Source: Nocardioides anomalus
GTDB lineage: Bacteria; Actinomycetota; Actinomycetes; Propionibacteriales; Nocardioidaceae
Assembly: GCF_011046535.1 (NCBI RefSeq)
Contig: NZ_CP049257.1
Coordinates: forward strand, 4,774,001 to 4,838,000
DNA: 64,000 bases
Direction of reading: 5' to 3'
The notes under the pieces were generated by a model. It saw only the letters and a list, made by a program, of their open reading frames with translations, made no database searches and had not been told where the DNA came from. The number at the start of each line of letters is the position of its first letter. Within the stretch, counting starts at the first letter, position 1. Shown here piece after piece: positions 18,248 through 27,347 of this stretch. The position numbers and the translations under genes were made by a program.

Positions 18248-19786
18248 GTGAGGCGCACTACCCCCGTCGCGGCCCTGCTGGCCGCGGCGCTCGGCCTCAC
18301 CGGCCTCGCGGCCTGCGACGCCACGAGCGGTACGGCGGACGCGCGGCGCGACACCGCGGCGGCGACCAGCACCGCCGACCCGTCGGCGAGCGCGACCCCG
18401 TCCGGCACCGCCTCGCTCCCGGCCGAGGACGACCCGGCCACCGACCCCGACGACCCGGCCCTCGACGTCGCGCTGAGCGAGCCGGCCGAAGACTCCTACT
18501 ACCCCGACGTCGGCGACCCGAGCGTGGACGCGCTGCACTATGACCTCGACCTGGCCTGGACGCCGGACACCCGCACCCTCGAGGGCCGCGCGACCGTCGA
18601 GCTGCGCTCGACCGCGACCGGCGACCACCTCCAGCTCGACCTCGGCGCGCCGCTCGAGGTCGACGGTGTGACGCTGGACGGCGCCGACGTGCCGTTCACC
18701 CACGACGGCGACCACCTGGTGGTGACCGCGCCCGTGACCGAGGACGAGCGCTACGTCCTCGGCGTCCAGTACGCCGGCACCCCCGAGCCGACCCCGGCGC
18801 CCACGACCCGCAGCGACTTCAGCACCAGCGGCTGGACCATCACGCCGAGCGGCGAGACGTGGACCATGCAGGAGCCCTACGGCGCGTTCACGTGGTACCC
18901 CGTCAACGACCAGCCGTCCGACAAGGCCCTCTACGACATCAGCGTCACCGTCCCCTCGCCGTGGGTCGGCGTGGCCAACGGCGAGCTGGTCGACCAGAGC
19001 GACGACGGCGGCCTCACCACCACGCAGTGGCACCTGAGCAGCCCCGCGGCGTCGTACCTCGTCACGGTGGCGACCGGCGCCTACACGCGGACCACCAACA
19101 CCTCGAGCAGCGGCGTGGAGATCTCCTACTGGGTGCCCAGCGACCGGCCGGGGCTCGCCGACCGGCTGCACGTGGCGGCCGCCGGGCTCGACTGGCTGGA
19201 GGCGCGCCTCGGGCCTTACCCGTTCGACTCGCTCGGCTTCCTGCTCGTCGACTCCCAGAGCGGCATGGAGACCCAGACCATGATCACGCTGGGCCTCACC
19301 GACTACGCCACGTCGCCGGAGGTGCTGGTCCACGAGATGGCGCACCAGTGGTACGGCGACGAGGTCACGCCCGACGACTGGAGGGACGTCTGGATGAACG
19401 AGGGCATGGCCATGTACCTCCAGTGGACCTGGCAGGCCGACGACGCCGGGGTCGACCTCGAGAGCGTGATGGACGGCTTCGCCGCCGACGAGCGGGAGCT
19501 GCGCGCGCAGTCCGGGCCGCCGGCGGCGTACGAGAAGGGCGAGTTCGGCGAGTCCAACGTCTACTACGGACCGGCGGTCATGTACGACGAGCTGCGCAAG
19601 CGGATCGGCGACGAGAGGTTCTGGCAGGTCGTGCGCGACTGGCCGTCTCGGGACCCGATGACCAACGCCGACCGCGACGAGTTCCTCGACTGGTGGGTGC
19701 AGGAGACCGGCGTGGACCGGCGGTTCTTCGAGGACTGGCTGCTCAGCCCGACGAGCCCGGACCGGTCCCAGCTCGCCGACTCCTGA
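18248..19786 (+). CDS. M1-family zinc aminopeptidase, lipoprotein
   Basis: A 512-residue secreted metallopeptidase. The signal peptide ends in a lipobox (LAAC, Cys23), giving membrane anchorage outside the cell. An acidic Thr/Ser/Asp linker to ~80 is followed by the M1 N-terminal beta domain. The catalytic site is HEMAHQWYGDE (362-372), with the third zinc ligand in WMNEG (Glu385). The exopeptidase motif is SGMETQTM rather than canonical GAMEN, so specificity may differ. It is much shorter than PepN and lacks the C-terminal helical domain. It lies directly behind the ECF sigma factor gene. Confidence 0.9.
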   Translation: MRRTTPVAALLAAALGLTGLAACDATSGTADARRDTAAATSTADPSASATPSGTASLPAEDDPATDPDDPALDVALSEPAEDSYYPDVGDPSVDALHYDLDLAWTPDTRTLEGRATVELRSTATGDHLQLDLGAPLEVDGVTLDGADVPFTHDGDHLVVTAPVTEDERYVLGVQYAGTPEPTPAPTTRSDFSTSGWTITPSGETWTMQEPYGAFTWYPVNDQPSDKALYDISVTVPSPWVGVANGELVDQSDDGGLTTTQWHLSSPAASYLVTVATGAYTRTTNTSSSGVEISYWVPSDRPGLADRLHVAAAGLDWLEARLGPYPFDSLGFLLVDSQSGMETQTMITLGLTDYATSPEVLVHEMAHQWYGDEVTPDDWRDVWMNEGMAMYLQWTWQADDAGVDLESVMDGFAADERELRAQSGPPAAYEKGEFGESNVYYGPAVMYDELRKRIGDERFWQVVRDWPSRDPMTNADRDEFLDWWVQETGVDRRFFEDWLLSPTSPDRSQLADS

Positions 19787-19838
19787 CGTGCCGGATCGTC
19801 GCGACGAGGCCCCGACAGGCCACAATGCCCGGGTGTCC

Positions 19839-21308
19839 ATGCCCGCCCACCTCGGCCGCTACGCCGTGCGCCGCCGGATCGGGTCCGGCGGGTTCGCGAC
19901 GGTGTGGCTGGCCTACGACGAGCAGCTGGACTCCCCGGTCGCGGTCAAGGTGCTCGCGGACAACTGGACCGAGGACCACCAGGTCCGGCAGCGGTTCCTC
20001 GAGGAGGGGCGCTACCTGCGCAAGGTGGAGTCCCCCCACGTGGTCAGCGTGTACGACGCCGGCGAGCTCGACGACGGCCGGCCGTACCTGGTCATGTCGT
20101 ACGCCGACCAGGGCACCCTCGCCGACCGGCTCGAGGTCGACGGGCTGACGCCCGTCCAGGCTGTCGAGGTGGTCCGCCAGGTCGGCGCCGGCCTCCAGGC
20201 CCTGCACGACCGCGGCATCCTGCACCGCGACGTCAAGCCGGCCAACGTCCTGTTCCGCACCGTCGACACCCCCGACGGCGAGGCGGTCCGCGCCATGGTC
20301 GGCGACCTCGGCCTGGGCAAGGCCCTGGACATGTCCTCGCGCCTGACCATGGTGGCCGGCACCCCGACGTACGTCGCCCCGGAGCAGGCCGCCGCCGAGG
20401 CCCCCGACGCCCGCGCCGACCAGTACTCCCTCGCCGCCCTCGCCTACCTCCTCCTCACCGGCCGCCCGCCGTTCCGCCACGGCACCCTGGCCGACGCCAT
20501 GCACCCGCTCGAGGTCGCGCCGGCCTCGACACCCGAGCGGCCGTTCGCGCCGGACGTGGACGCCGTGCTGCGCCGCGGGCTCGCGCGCGACCGCGAGGAC
20601 CGCTTCGGGACCGTCACGGCCTTCGTCGACGCGCTGGTCGCGGCCGTCGACGCGCCCGACGACGGCTCCGCCACGCTGCTGCACCGCGACCCCGAGCTGA
20701 CCCAGCCGGGGCCGCGGCCGACCGTGCGGCCCACGGTGCGGCCCACCGAGGGTGCGGCCGCACCGCCGCCCCGGCGCCGCGGCCGCCGGGTAGCGGTGCT
20801 GGCGCTGGTCGGCGTGGTCGCCCTTGCGGTCGGCGGCGGGGCCGGGTACGCCGTGCAGCGCTCGGTCGCCCCCACGGACCACACCGTCACCGACGACACG
20901 CTCGCGGTGACCGTGCCGGAGGCCTGGGACAGGGAGGCCACCGACGGGTGGCTGCCGCCCAACGGCGAGGACGGCCCGCGCCTGTCCGCCGTCTCGGCGG
21001 GCACGACGTCGGACTGGGCCTCGAGCGAGGACGGCGAGGGCGTCTTCGCCGGGCTGCTGGCCAGCACCAAGCTGCCCGAGGAGCTGCCGGCCCACCCCGA
21101 GTGCGGCAGCGCCGGCCGCACGATCCAGGACAGCCGTGACGGCGAGGACTCGCTGACCGCGGTCTACTCCGACTGCCCGGGCGGCACGGTCGTCGCCGAG
21201 CGCACCGTGCTGGTCACCGCCAACACCCTGCTCTGGGTCCAGGTCCGGGCCAGGGACCGGGGCACGGTCAACGACGTGCTCGACAGCGTGCGGACGCGAG
21301 GCCTCTAG
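19839..21308 (+). CDS. Transmembrane serine/threonine protein kinase with extracytoplasmic sensor domain
   Basis: A 489-residue Hanks-type kinase. Glycine loop IGSGGFATVW (14-23), Lys37, HRDVKPANV (129-137) and GTPTYVAPEQ are intact, while the magnesium motif is DLG (156-158) instead of DFG. A Pro/Thr/Arg linker with PTVRPTVRPT leads to one helix (~318-338). An extracytoplasmic domain of ~150 residues follows, opening with LAVTVPEAWD and containing a cysteine pair, reminiscent of LpqN/PsbP-like folds. The start is uncertain: GTG at 19833 is equally possible, and no clear ribosome site is seen. It converges on a membrane-anchored protein whose domain looks related. Confidence 0.88.
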   Translation: MPAHLGRYAVRRRIGSGGFATVWLAYDEQLDSPVAVKVLADNWTEDHQVRQRFLEEGRYLRKVESPHVVSVYDAGELDDGRPYLVMSYADQGTLADRLEVDGLTPVQAVEVVRQVGAGLQALHDRGILHRDVKPANVLFRTVDTPDGEAVRAMVGDLGLGKALDMSSRLTMVAGTPTYVAPEQAAAEAPDARADQYSLAALAYLLLTGRPPFRHGTLADAMHPLEVAPASTPERPFAPDVDAVLRRGLARDREDRFGTVTAFVDALVAAVDAPDDGSATLLHRDPELTQPGPRPTVRPTVRPTEGAAAPPPRRRGRRVAVLALVGVVALAVGGGAGYAVQRSVAPTDHTVTDDTLAVTVPEAWDREATDGWLPPNGEDGPRLSAVSAGTTSDWASSEDGEGVFAGLLASTKLPEELPAHPECGSAGRTIQDSRDGEDSLTAVYSDCPGGTVVAERTVLVTANTLLWVQVRARDRGTVNDVLDSVRTRGL

Positions 21309-21976
21309 GGCTTCTCGCCCTCGGGGACCGGCTCGAGGTAGGTGACCGAGTCGGCCACCTTGGCCAGCAGGTCGCGGATGCCCTCCGTGTCGACCACCCG
21401 GCCCGTCACGGCGATGTCCGCGATGGCGATGTTGTTGTCGTCGCCGACGAAGCGCTCGGCGGTCACCTTCCGGTGGCCCTCGAAGATGTAGGTCGCCTCC
21501 AGGCTGTCGGCCGTCTCGGCGGTGAACTGCAGGTCCTGCAGGTTCTCGTCGGCCTCGCTGGACTCCAGGGCCGTCACCCGGGCGGTCTTGGCCACCTCGG
21601 GCGACTGGTGCTGGCCGATGAGCACGTTGACACGCAGGGAGTAGGTGTTGCTGACGTTGGTCGCGATGTAGGTCCAGGTGTCGCTGTTGGGCTGCTTGTT
21701 CTCGGTCCAGCCGACCGGGGCCTGGATGGAGACGCCGGCGCCCCGCTTGGTCAGCCGCAGGTCCCGCACCTCGCCGGGCAGCCCGGGCTCCAGGGCCGGG
21801 TCGTCCGGGTCCGGGAGCACCTCGAACTGCTCCGGCGTCGGCAGCGGCGAGGCCGGCAGGGGTGCGGGATCGGCGGCCGAGCGGCGCTCGGGCTCGGCGC
21901 GCTGGCCGACGGCGTACCCGCCCGCGACGCCCACCGCGAGCAGCACGACGGCCACCCCGAGCGCACGCCACCACAT
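21305..21976 (-). CDS. Membrane-anchored LpqN/PsbP-like extracytoplasmic protein
   Basis: A 223-residue protein with one N-terminal anchor (LGVAVVLLAVGVAGGYAVG), a Pro-rich stretch, then a globular domain from GAGVSIQAPVGWTEN to the end. The pattern (VGW near the start, LEATYIFEGHRKVTAERFV in the middle, LLAKVADSVTYLEP at the end) resembles LpqN-type or PsbP-like domains and the outer domain of the neighbouring kinase. Function unknown; a shared ligand with that kinase is my inference. ATG 21976 puts the anchor first, but a GTG at 22057 gives a 250-residue alternative. It overlaps the kinase by 4 bases, tail to tail. Confidence 0.7.
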   Translation of the reverse strand: MWWRALGVAVVLLAVGVAGGYAVGQRAEPERRSAADPAPLPASPLPTPEQFEVLPDPDDPALEPGLPGEVRDLRLTKRGAGVSIQAPVGWTENKQPNSDTWTYIATNVSNTYSLRVNVLIGQHQSPEVAKTARVTALESSEADENLQDLQFTAETADSLEATYIFEGHRKVTAERFVGDDNNIAIADIAVTGRVVDTEGIRDLLAKVADSVTYLEPVPEGEKP

Positions 21977-22109
21977 GGGCGTGAACCTACCGACCCCGGG
22001 CACGCCTGCTGGGACGCGCGATGAGTCCGGGAAGTTGCGCGGGTCTGTCGAATTCACCGCGCCCCGTTCGTGGAGAGGGTGAAGACCCCTCCACCGCTAG
22101 GAGAAGCCG

Positions 22110-23549
22110 ATGACCACCAAGAGCCGCTGGCTCGCCCTCTACGTGCTGTGCCTGGGCGACTTGATGATCGTGCTCGACCAGAGCATCGTGAACGTCGCGC
22201 TGCCGTCGATCCGCACCGACCTCGGCTTCTCGCAGGCGTCGCTGGCCTGGGTGGTGAACGCCTACCTGCTGACCTTCGGCGGCTTCCTGCTGCTGTCCGG
22301 GCGCCTGGGCGACCTGCTGGGCAACCGGCGGGTGTTCCTGGGCGGCGTGGTGTCGTTCACGGTGGCCTCGGCGGTCTGCGGGCTGGCCCCGACCTCGGAG
22401 TTCCTGGTCGTCGGGCGGGCCGTGCAGGGCCTGGCCGGGGCGTCGGTCTCCGCGGTCGCGCTGGCGCTGATCATGGGCCTGTTCACCGAGCCGGGGGAAC
22501 GGGCCAAGGCCATGGGCGTCTTCGGGTTCGTGATGTCCGGCGGCGGCGCCGTGGGCGTCCTGCTCGGCGGCGTGCTGACCGGGCTGCTGTCGTGGCACTG
22601 GATCTTCCTGGTGAACGTCCCCGTCGGCCTGGCCGTCGTGGTGGCCGCGCGGGCCGTGCTGCCCGGCGACGACGTGGTGCCCGGCTCGACCCGGCTGGAC
22701 GTGCCCGGGGCGGTGCTGGTGACCGCGGCGCTGATGCTCGCGGTGTACGGCGTGGTCGGCGGCAACGAGGCCGGCTGGACGTCGGGCCGCACCCTCGGGC
22801 TGCTCCTCAGCGCGGTCGCGCTGCTGGTGGCCTTCGTGGTCCGCGAGAGCCGCACCTCGGCGCCGCTGGTGCCGCTGCGGCTGTTCGCGCTGCGCAACGT
22901 CTCGGTCTCGCAGGTCGTCGGCGTGCTGTGGGCTGCGGCGATGTTCGCTTGGTTCTTCCTGGCCGCGCTGTACCTCCAGCAGGTCCTCGGCTACTCGGCC
23001 CTCGAGGTCGGCCTCGCGTTCGTCCCGACCAGCCTGGTGATGATGGTCTGCTCGCTGAAGCTGTCCGACCGGCTGGTCATGACCTACGGCATCCGCCCCC
23101 CGCTCACCGTCGGGCTCGGCCTGGCCGCGGTGTCGCTGGCCCTCTTCGCCACCGCGCCGGTCGACGGCACCTTCGTGGTCCACGTGCTGCCCTCGATGCT
23201 GCTGCTGGGCGTCGGCGCGGGCATCGCCTTCAACCCCGTGCTGCTGGCGGCCATGGGCGACGTCGAGCCGCACGAGGCCGGTCTCGCCTCCGGCGTGGTC
23301 AACACCTCGTTCATGATGGGCGGCGCCCTCGGCCTGGCCGTGCTGGTCGCGGTCTCCGACTCCCGCACCGCGGCGCTGACCGCCTCCGGGTCGGACCCGG
23401 TCCAGGCCCTGCACGGCGGGCTCCAGGTGGCCTTCGCGGTGGGCGCGGTCTTCGCCGCCCTCGCGGCCGTCGTCGGCGGGACCCTGCTGCGGCCCCAGCC
23501 GATGGCTGCGCACGCCGACGACGAGGAGCCCGTAGCCTGCGCCGCGTGA
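22110..23549 (+). CDS. MFS drug-resistance-type transporter (DHA2/EmrB-QacA family)
   Basis: A 479-residue proton-driven exporter with about 14 transmembrane helices. The family motif is seen in LDQSIVNVALPSIRTDLG (motif D1), with LLLSGRLGDLLGNRRVF (motif A) and a motif C-like GGGAVGVLLGGVLTG stretch. An AGGAG site at ~22099 precedes the ATG. The substrate cannot be read from the sequence. It is co-transcribed with a SRPBCC-fold protein through a GTGA overlap. Confidence 0.92.
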   Translation: MTTKSRWLALYVLCLGDLMIVLDQSIVNVALPSIRTDLGFSQASLAWVVNAYLLTFGGFLLLSGRLGDLLGNRRVFLGGVVSFTVASAVCGLAPTSEFLVVGRAVQGLAGASVSAVALALIMGLFTEPGERAKAMGVFGFVMSGGGAVGVLLGGVLTGLLSWHWIFLVNVPVGLAVVVAARAVLPGDDVVPGSTRLDVPGAVLVTAALMLAVYGVVGGNEAGWTSGRTLGLLLSAVALLVAFVVRESRTSAPLVPLRLFALRNVSVSQVVGVLWAAAMFAWFFLAALYLQQVLGYSALEVGLAFVPTSLVMMVCSLKLSDRLVMTYGIRPPLTVGLGLAAVSLALFATAPVDGTFVVHVLPSMLLLGVGAGIAFNPVLLAAMGDVEPHEAGLASGVVNTSFMMGGALGLAVLVAVSDSRTAALTASGSDPVQALHGGLQVAFAVGAVFAALAAVVGGTLLRPQPMAAHADDEEPVACAA

Positions 23550-24061
23550 CCCGTCCGAGCGCAGCGGAGCGCGCGGCCACCCTGCCCGGCGACGAGCTCG
23601 TCGCGTCCGCCGACGTGGTGATGGACCGCGCGTTCTCGCTGCCCGCCCCGCCCGACGAGGTCTGGCCCTGGCTCGTGCAGCTCGGCAAGCGCCGGGCCGG
23701 GTGGTACCTCCCGCACTGGTTCGAGCGCCTCGTCCCGCCGAGCCGGCGCGGGTTGCGGCACCTCGAGCCGGCGCACCTCTCGCTCGCCGTGGGCGACGTC
23801 ATCCCCGACTGGGGTGGCCGCGACGAGACGTTCACCGTGGCCGAGCTGGTGCCCGGCCACCACCTGGTGCACACCTCGACCCGGGGGCACGTGCACCTGT
23901 CGTGGTGCCTGCTCCTGACCCCGGAGGGCGCCGGGAGCCGGCTGCACCTGCGGCTGCGGCTCGGCGGCGTGCGGCGCCGCTGGCTGGCCGAGCACGCCGG
24001 CGGGCTGGTCGACTGGGCGACGGTGGCCGGGCTGGCCGCCGGGCTGCGGGAGCGGGTCTAG
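23546..24061 (+). CDS. SRPBCC (START/Bet v1-like) superfamily protein
   Basis: A 171-residue hydrophobic-ligand-binding fold protein. It resembles polyketide-cyclase/SRPBCC members: MDRAFSLPAPPDEVWPWLVQLGKRRAGWY, then GDVIPDWGG and ELVPGHHLVHTSTRG, ending with a C-terminal amphipathic helix. The GTG at 23546 overlaps the MFS stop as GTGA, so translation is probably coupled. It may bind a lipid or drug-like molecule related to the exporter's substrate. It overlaps the hemerythrin gene by 4 bases, tail to tail. Confidence 0.8.
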   Translation: MTRPSAAERAATLPGDELVASADVVMDRAFSLPAPPDEVWPWLVQLGKRRAGWYLPHWFERLVPPSRRGLRHLEPAHLSLAVGDVIPDWGGRDETFTVAELVPGHHLVHTSTRGHVHLSWCLLLTPEGAGSRLHLRLRLGGVRRRWLAEHAGGLVDWATVAGLAAGLRERV

Positions 24062-24765
24062 CCCCTCCGCTCCAGCTCGGCCAGCGTCAGGAGCGGTACG
24101 TCGGCGGCGGGCGTGCCGGCCCACAGCGCCTCGCGACGCTGGGCGTAGGGGCGGCCCATGAGGTTCACCAGCAGGAACCGCGGCACCGGCGGGACGAGGT
24201 GGAGGACCGTGCTGCGGTCCTCGGGGTTCGCGTTGTCGACGATCCAGTGGCCCTCGAAGGCCAGCTGGGTGGTCTTCTTGGGCTTGACGTTGTACGTCTG
24301 CTCCCAGTCCTCGTGCTCGTGGTGGGTGAGGGTGCGCTCGACCAGCGGCATCATCTCCACCTCTTCGTGGCGCAGGTGGGGGTCGAGCACCGTGCGCAGC
24401 GCGGCCACCGCCGCCGCGACCCGCTCCTGCCGGCCGGGGTCGTCGGCCCAGGCCCGCGCGGCGGCCGTCACCTCGTCCATCGCCGGCGTGATCGCGTGGT
24501 GCTCCTCGTCCATCGCGTCCAGCACCGGCGCCAGGCTCGGGTCCTTGCGGCGGATCATCGGGTACAGGCCCGTGTCCTCGCCCTGGTGGTGGTGGTGCAG
24601 GAAGTCCATCGCCCAGACCAGGTGCTCGGCCAGGGCCGCCCGGCGCGTGTCGGGGACGTCGCCCGCCTCCAGGACGAGTCGGGCCCGCTCGAGGTCGCGC
24701 CGCAAGGCGCCGTGGACGATCCCCATCATGCGGGTGTCGGCGGGGCCTGCGGGATCGGTCGTCAC
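24058..24765 (-). CDS. Hemerythrin HHE-domain protein
   Basis: A 235-residue protein with a di-iron four-helix bundle. Metal-binding signatures are HHHHQGEDTGLYPMI, DEEHHAI and HLRHEEVEMMPLVE, the HHE cation-binding pattern. Residues after ~150 form an extra C-terminal segment (TYNVKPKKTTQLAFEGHWIVDNA) seen in actinobacterial hemerythrins. Roles in oxygen, NO or oxidative sensing are known for the fold; none is proven here. GTG 24765 and GTG 24774 are equally plausible starts. Confidence 0.88.
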   Translation of the reverse strand: MTTDPAGPADTRMMGIVHGALRRDLERARLVLEAGDVPDTRRAALAEHLVWAMDFLHHHHQGEDTGLYPMIRRKDPSLAPVLDAMDEEHHAITPAMDEVTAAARAWADDPGRQERVAAAVAALRTVLDPHLRHEEVEMMPLVERTLTHHEHEDWEQTYNVKPKKTTQLAFEGHWIVDNANPEDRSTVLHLVPPVPRFLLVNLMGRPYAQRREALWAGTPAADVPLLTLAELERRG

Positions 24766-24847
24766 CGTCCCCACTGAACCCCCGGCGGCGGGTCCCTGCC
24801 ACGGCCCGTCCGGGTCATTGCGCCGTGGCCCGGGTGGGTGACCTAGC

Positions 24848-26365
24848 GTGACGCCGGTGACCACGCTGATGATCCGCGCGGCGCGGCTCGTGCCGATCGG
24901 ACCGACCGCGTCAGCGCCGCGGGAGCCGGTCGACGTGCTGGTCGAGGACGGGCGGGTCACCGCGGTGGTCGGCCGACTCGACCCGCGGCCGGGCGTCGAG
25001 GAGATCGCCGCGGACGGCCGCTGGCTGGCGCCCGGGCTGTGGGACCAGCACGTGCACCTCGGCCAGTGGACCCTGGCCTCGCAGCGGCTCGACCTGGCGC
25101 CGGCGCGGTCGCCGGAGGACGTGCTGGCGCTGCTGCGCGAGCGGCTGCTCACCCTGCCCGGGGTGCCGGTCATCGGGTGGGGCCACCGTCCTGGCACCTG
25201 GACCCGCGACGTCACGGTCTCCGAGCTCGACGCCGTCACCACCGACGTACCGGTCGTGCTGATCGCCGGCGACGGGCACCACGCCTGGCTCAACACCCCG
25301 GCGCTGCTCCACCTGGCCCTGCCGGTGCGCGACTCGGTGGTGCGCGAGACCGAGTGGTTCGCGGTCTACCCGCGCCTGGCCGGCCTGGTCGGGAACGACG
25401 GGACGTCGCCGGAGGCGTTCCGCCGCACCCTGGAGGCGGCCGCGGCGCGCGGCGTGGTCGGGCTGGTCGACTTCGAGTTCGGCGGCAGCCGGGCCGACTG
25501 GGCCGAGCGCTGGGGCGAGGGCTGCGACCTGCTGCGCGTGCGCTGGGCGACCTACGCCGACACGCTGGAGGAGACCCTCGAGGCCGGGCTGCGGACCGGG
25601 GACACCCTGCCCGGCTGCGACGAGCGGGCCACCATGGGGCCGCTCAAGATCATCAGCGACGGCTCGCTCAACACGCGCACGGCGTGGTGCTGCGAGCCGT
25701 ACGCCGACGCGCACCGGCTCGAGTACCCCGCCGGCCAGGCCAACCTCTCCGGCGAGGAGCTGCGCGGCCTGCTGGCCCGCGCGCACGCCGGTGGCCTCGA
25801 GGTGGCCACGCACGCGATCGGCGACGCCGCGGTGGCCGAGGCGCTCGCGGCGTACGCCGCCACCGGTGCGGCCGGCTCGATCGAGCACGCCCAGCTCGTC
25901 GGTCGCGAGGACGTCCGGCGGATGGCCCGGCTCGGCGTCCGCGCCAGCGTCCAGCCCGCGCACCTGCTCGACGACCGCGACCTCACCGAGGCGGTCTGGC
26001 CGGGCCGCGCCGAGCGCAGCTTCGCGTTCCGCTGGATGCTCGACGACGGCGTCGAGCTGGCCCTCGGCTCGGACGCCCCGGTCTCGGCGCTCGACCCCTG
26101 GCTGGCCATCGCCGCCGCCGTGCACCGCTCGGCCGACGACCGCGACCCCTGGCACGACGAGCAGGCGCTCACCCCGGCCGAGGCCCTGGCCGCCTCCGTC
26201 GACGGCCAGCCCACGGTCGGTGTCGGCTCACCCGGCGACCTGGTCCTCCTCGACGCCGACCCGCTGGCCGGGCACGAGGACAGCGCGGCGACCGGTCACG
26301 CCCTGCGGCACACCGAGGTCGCCCTGACCGTGGTGGCCGGCCGGGTCGTGCACTCAGCCCTGTAG
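24848..26365 (+). CDS. Amidohydrolase family protein (YtcJ-like)
   Basis: A 505-residue TIM-barrel metal-dependent hydrolase. Metal ligands appear in LWDQHVHLG near residue 65, in the HAIGDAAVAEAL and SIEHAQLV segments, and in the late LGSDAPVSALDP. The composite beta-sandwich is formed by the N- and C-terminal segments (MIRAARLVPIG..., VALTVVAGRVVHS). YtcJ-type members act on amides or imines of uncertain identity. GTG at 24848 or GTG 24857 could be the start. It overlaps the convergent SGNH gene by 12 bases. Confidence 0.88.
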   Translation: MTPVTTLMIRAARLVPIGPTASAPREPVDVLVEDGRVTAVVGRLDPRPGVEEIAADGRWLAPGLWDQHVHLGQWTLASQRLDLAPARSPEDVLALLRERLLTLPGVPVIGWGHRPGTWTRDVTVSELDAVTTDVPVVLIAGDGHHAWLNTPALLHLALPVRDSVVRETEWFAVYPRLAGLVGNDGTSPEAFRRTLEAAAARGVVGLVDFEFGGSRADWAERWGEGCDLLRVRWATYADTLEETLEAGLRTGDTLPGCDERATMGPLKIISDGSLNTRTAWCCEPYADAHRLEYPAGQANLSGEELRGLLARAHAGGLEVATHAIGDAAVAEALAAYAATGAAGSIEHAQLVGREDVRRMARLGVRASVQPAHLLDDRDLTEAVWPGRAERSFAFRWMLDDGVELALGSDAPVSALDPWLAIAAAVHRSADDRDPWHDEQALTPAEALAASVDGQPTVGVGSPGDLVLLDADPLAGHEDSAATGHALRHTEVALTVVAGRVVHSAL

Positions 26366-27304
26366 CTGCTGCTCGATCAGCCCGGCGACCGCCTGCTGCT
26401 CCTCGGCGAACGGGTGGAAGGCGATGGCCCGGGTGAGGTCGGTCTGGCTGCCGTTGACCCAGGCCTGGTCGCCCGCGCAGATGTCGTGCCCGGCGCTGGC
26501 CGCGGCCACGTCGACGTAGGTCGCGTCGTTGTCCTGCGCGGCCTTCTCGAGCGCGGCGTTGAGCGCCTCGGTCACCGAGCGCACGTAGGCGTAGTCGCCC
26601 GCCGCCAGCGGCAGGATCGGGCAGGTGCCGCTCTCGGGGACCGGCTGCGGGTAGCCGACCAGCAGCACCTGTGCCTGCGGGGCCCGGTCGTGCACGCCGG
26701 CCACCGCCGCACCGACCCGGTCGCCGATCTTCTGCGCCCGCTTGACCAGCTGGTCCGGGCCGCCCTCGGGCGCGAACCGGTCCTGGCACGGCGACCCGGC
26801 GGCGTCGCCGGCGCCGAGCTGCGCGCAGGTCCCGACCATGGTCTGGAACAGGCCGAGGTCGTTGCCGCCGATGCCCAGCGTCACCAGCGCGGTGTCCTCG
26901 GAGAGCGCGTCGAACTGGGCCGGGAGCGTGACGCCGCCGTTCTGCTGCACCCCGATCAGCGACAGCGTGCTGGCCCCCGAGCAGCTGACGTCGACGAGCT
27001 CGGCGCCGGTGGCGGCGGCGAGCAGGGCCGGGTAGTTGTGGTCCGAGCGCGCGCAGCCCGTGGTCAGGTCGGTGTCGGGTACGCCGGGCGCGGCCGTGTA
27101 GGAGTCGCCGAGCGCGACGTAGGTCCCGACGGCGCCCGCCGTGGCCGGTGCCGACGTCGAGGCGGACGCCGAGGCCAACGCGGTCGCGGAGGCCGAGGTC
27201 GGGTCGGCGCCGGCGTCGCCGGAGGAGTCGGTCGAGGAGTCGGACGACGAGCAGCCGGCCAGCGCCAGGAGCAGGGCGGTCGCGAGGACCCGGGGCAGGA
27301 GCAC
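26354..27304 (-). CDS. SGNH/GDSL-family esterase, lipoprotein
   Basis: A 316-residue secreted hydrolase. The lipobox LAGC near residue 18 follows a short hydrophobic signal. A Ser/Thr/Ala linker to ~60 precedes the SGNH domain: block I is VALGDSYTA (catalytic Ser), block III includes GIGGNDLG, and the late FHPFAEEQQAV carries the catalytic His (with an Asp missing from the usual DxxH spacing). It resembles the SGNH hydrolases of Streptomyces and Nocardioides that act on lipids or acylated glycans. GTG at 27304 with GGTGAG immediately upstream gives the complete signal peptide. Confidence 0.88.
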   Translation of the reverse strand: MLLPRVLATALLLALAGCSSSDSSTDSSGDAGADPTSASATALASASASTSAPATAGAVGTYVALGDSYTAAPGVPDTDLTTGCARSDHNYPALLAAATGAELVDVSCSGASTLSLIGVQQNGGVTLPAQFDALSEDTALVTLGIGGNDLGLFQTMVGTCAQLGAGDAAGSPCQDRFAPEGGPDQLVKRAQKIGDRVGAAVAGVHDRAPQAQVLLVGYPQPVPESGTCPILPLAAGDYAYVRSVTEALNAALEKAAQDNDATYVDVAAASAGHDICAGDQAWVNGSQTDLTRAIAFHPFAEEQQAVAGLIEQQLQG

Positions 27305-27347
27305 CTCACCACGGTACGGAGCCGCCGGTGAGCGGGTACCTCACCAC

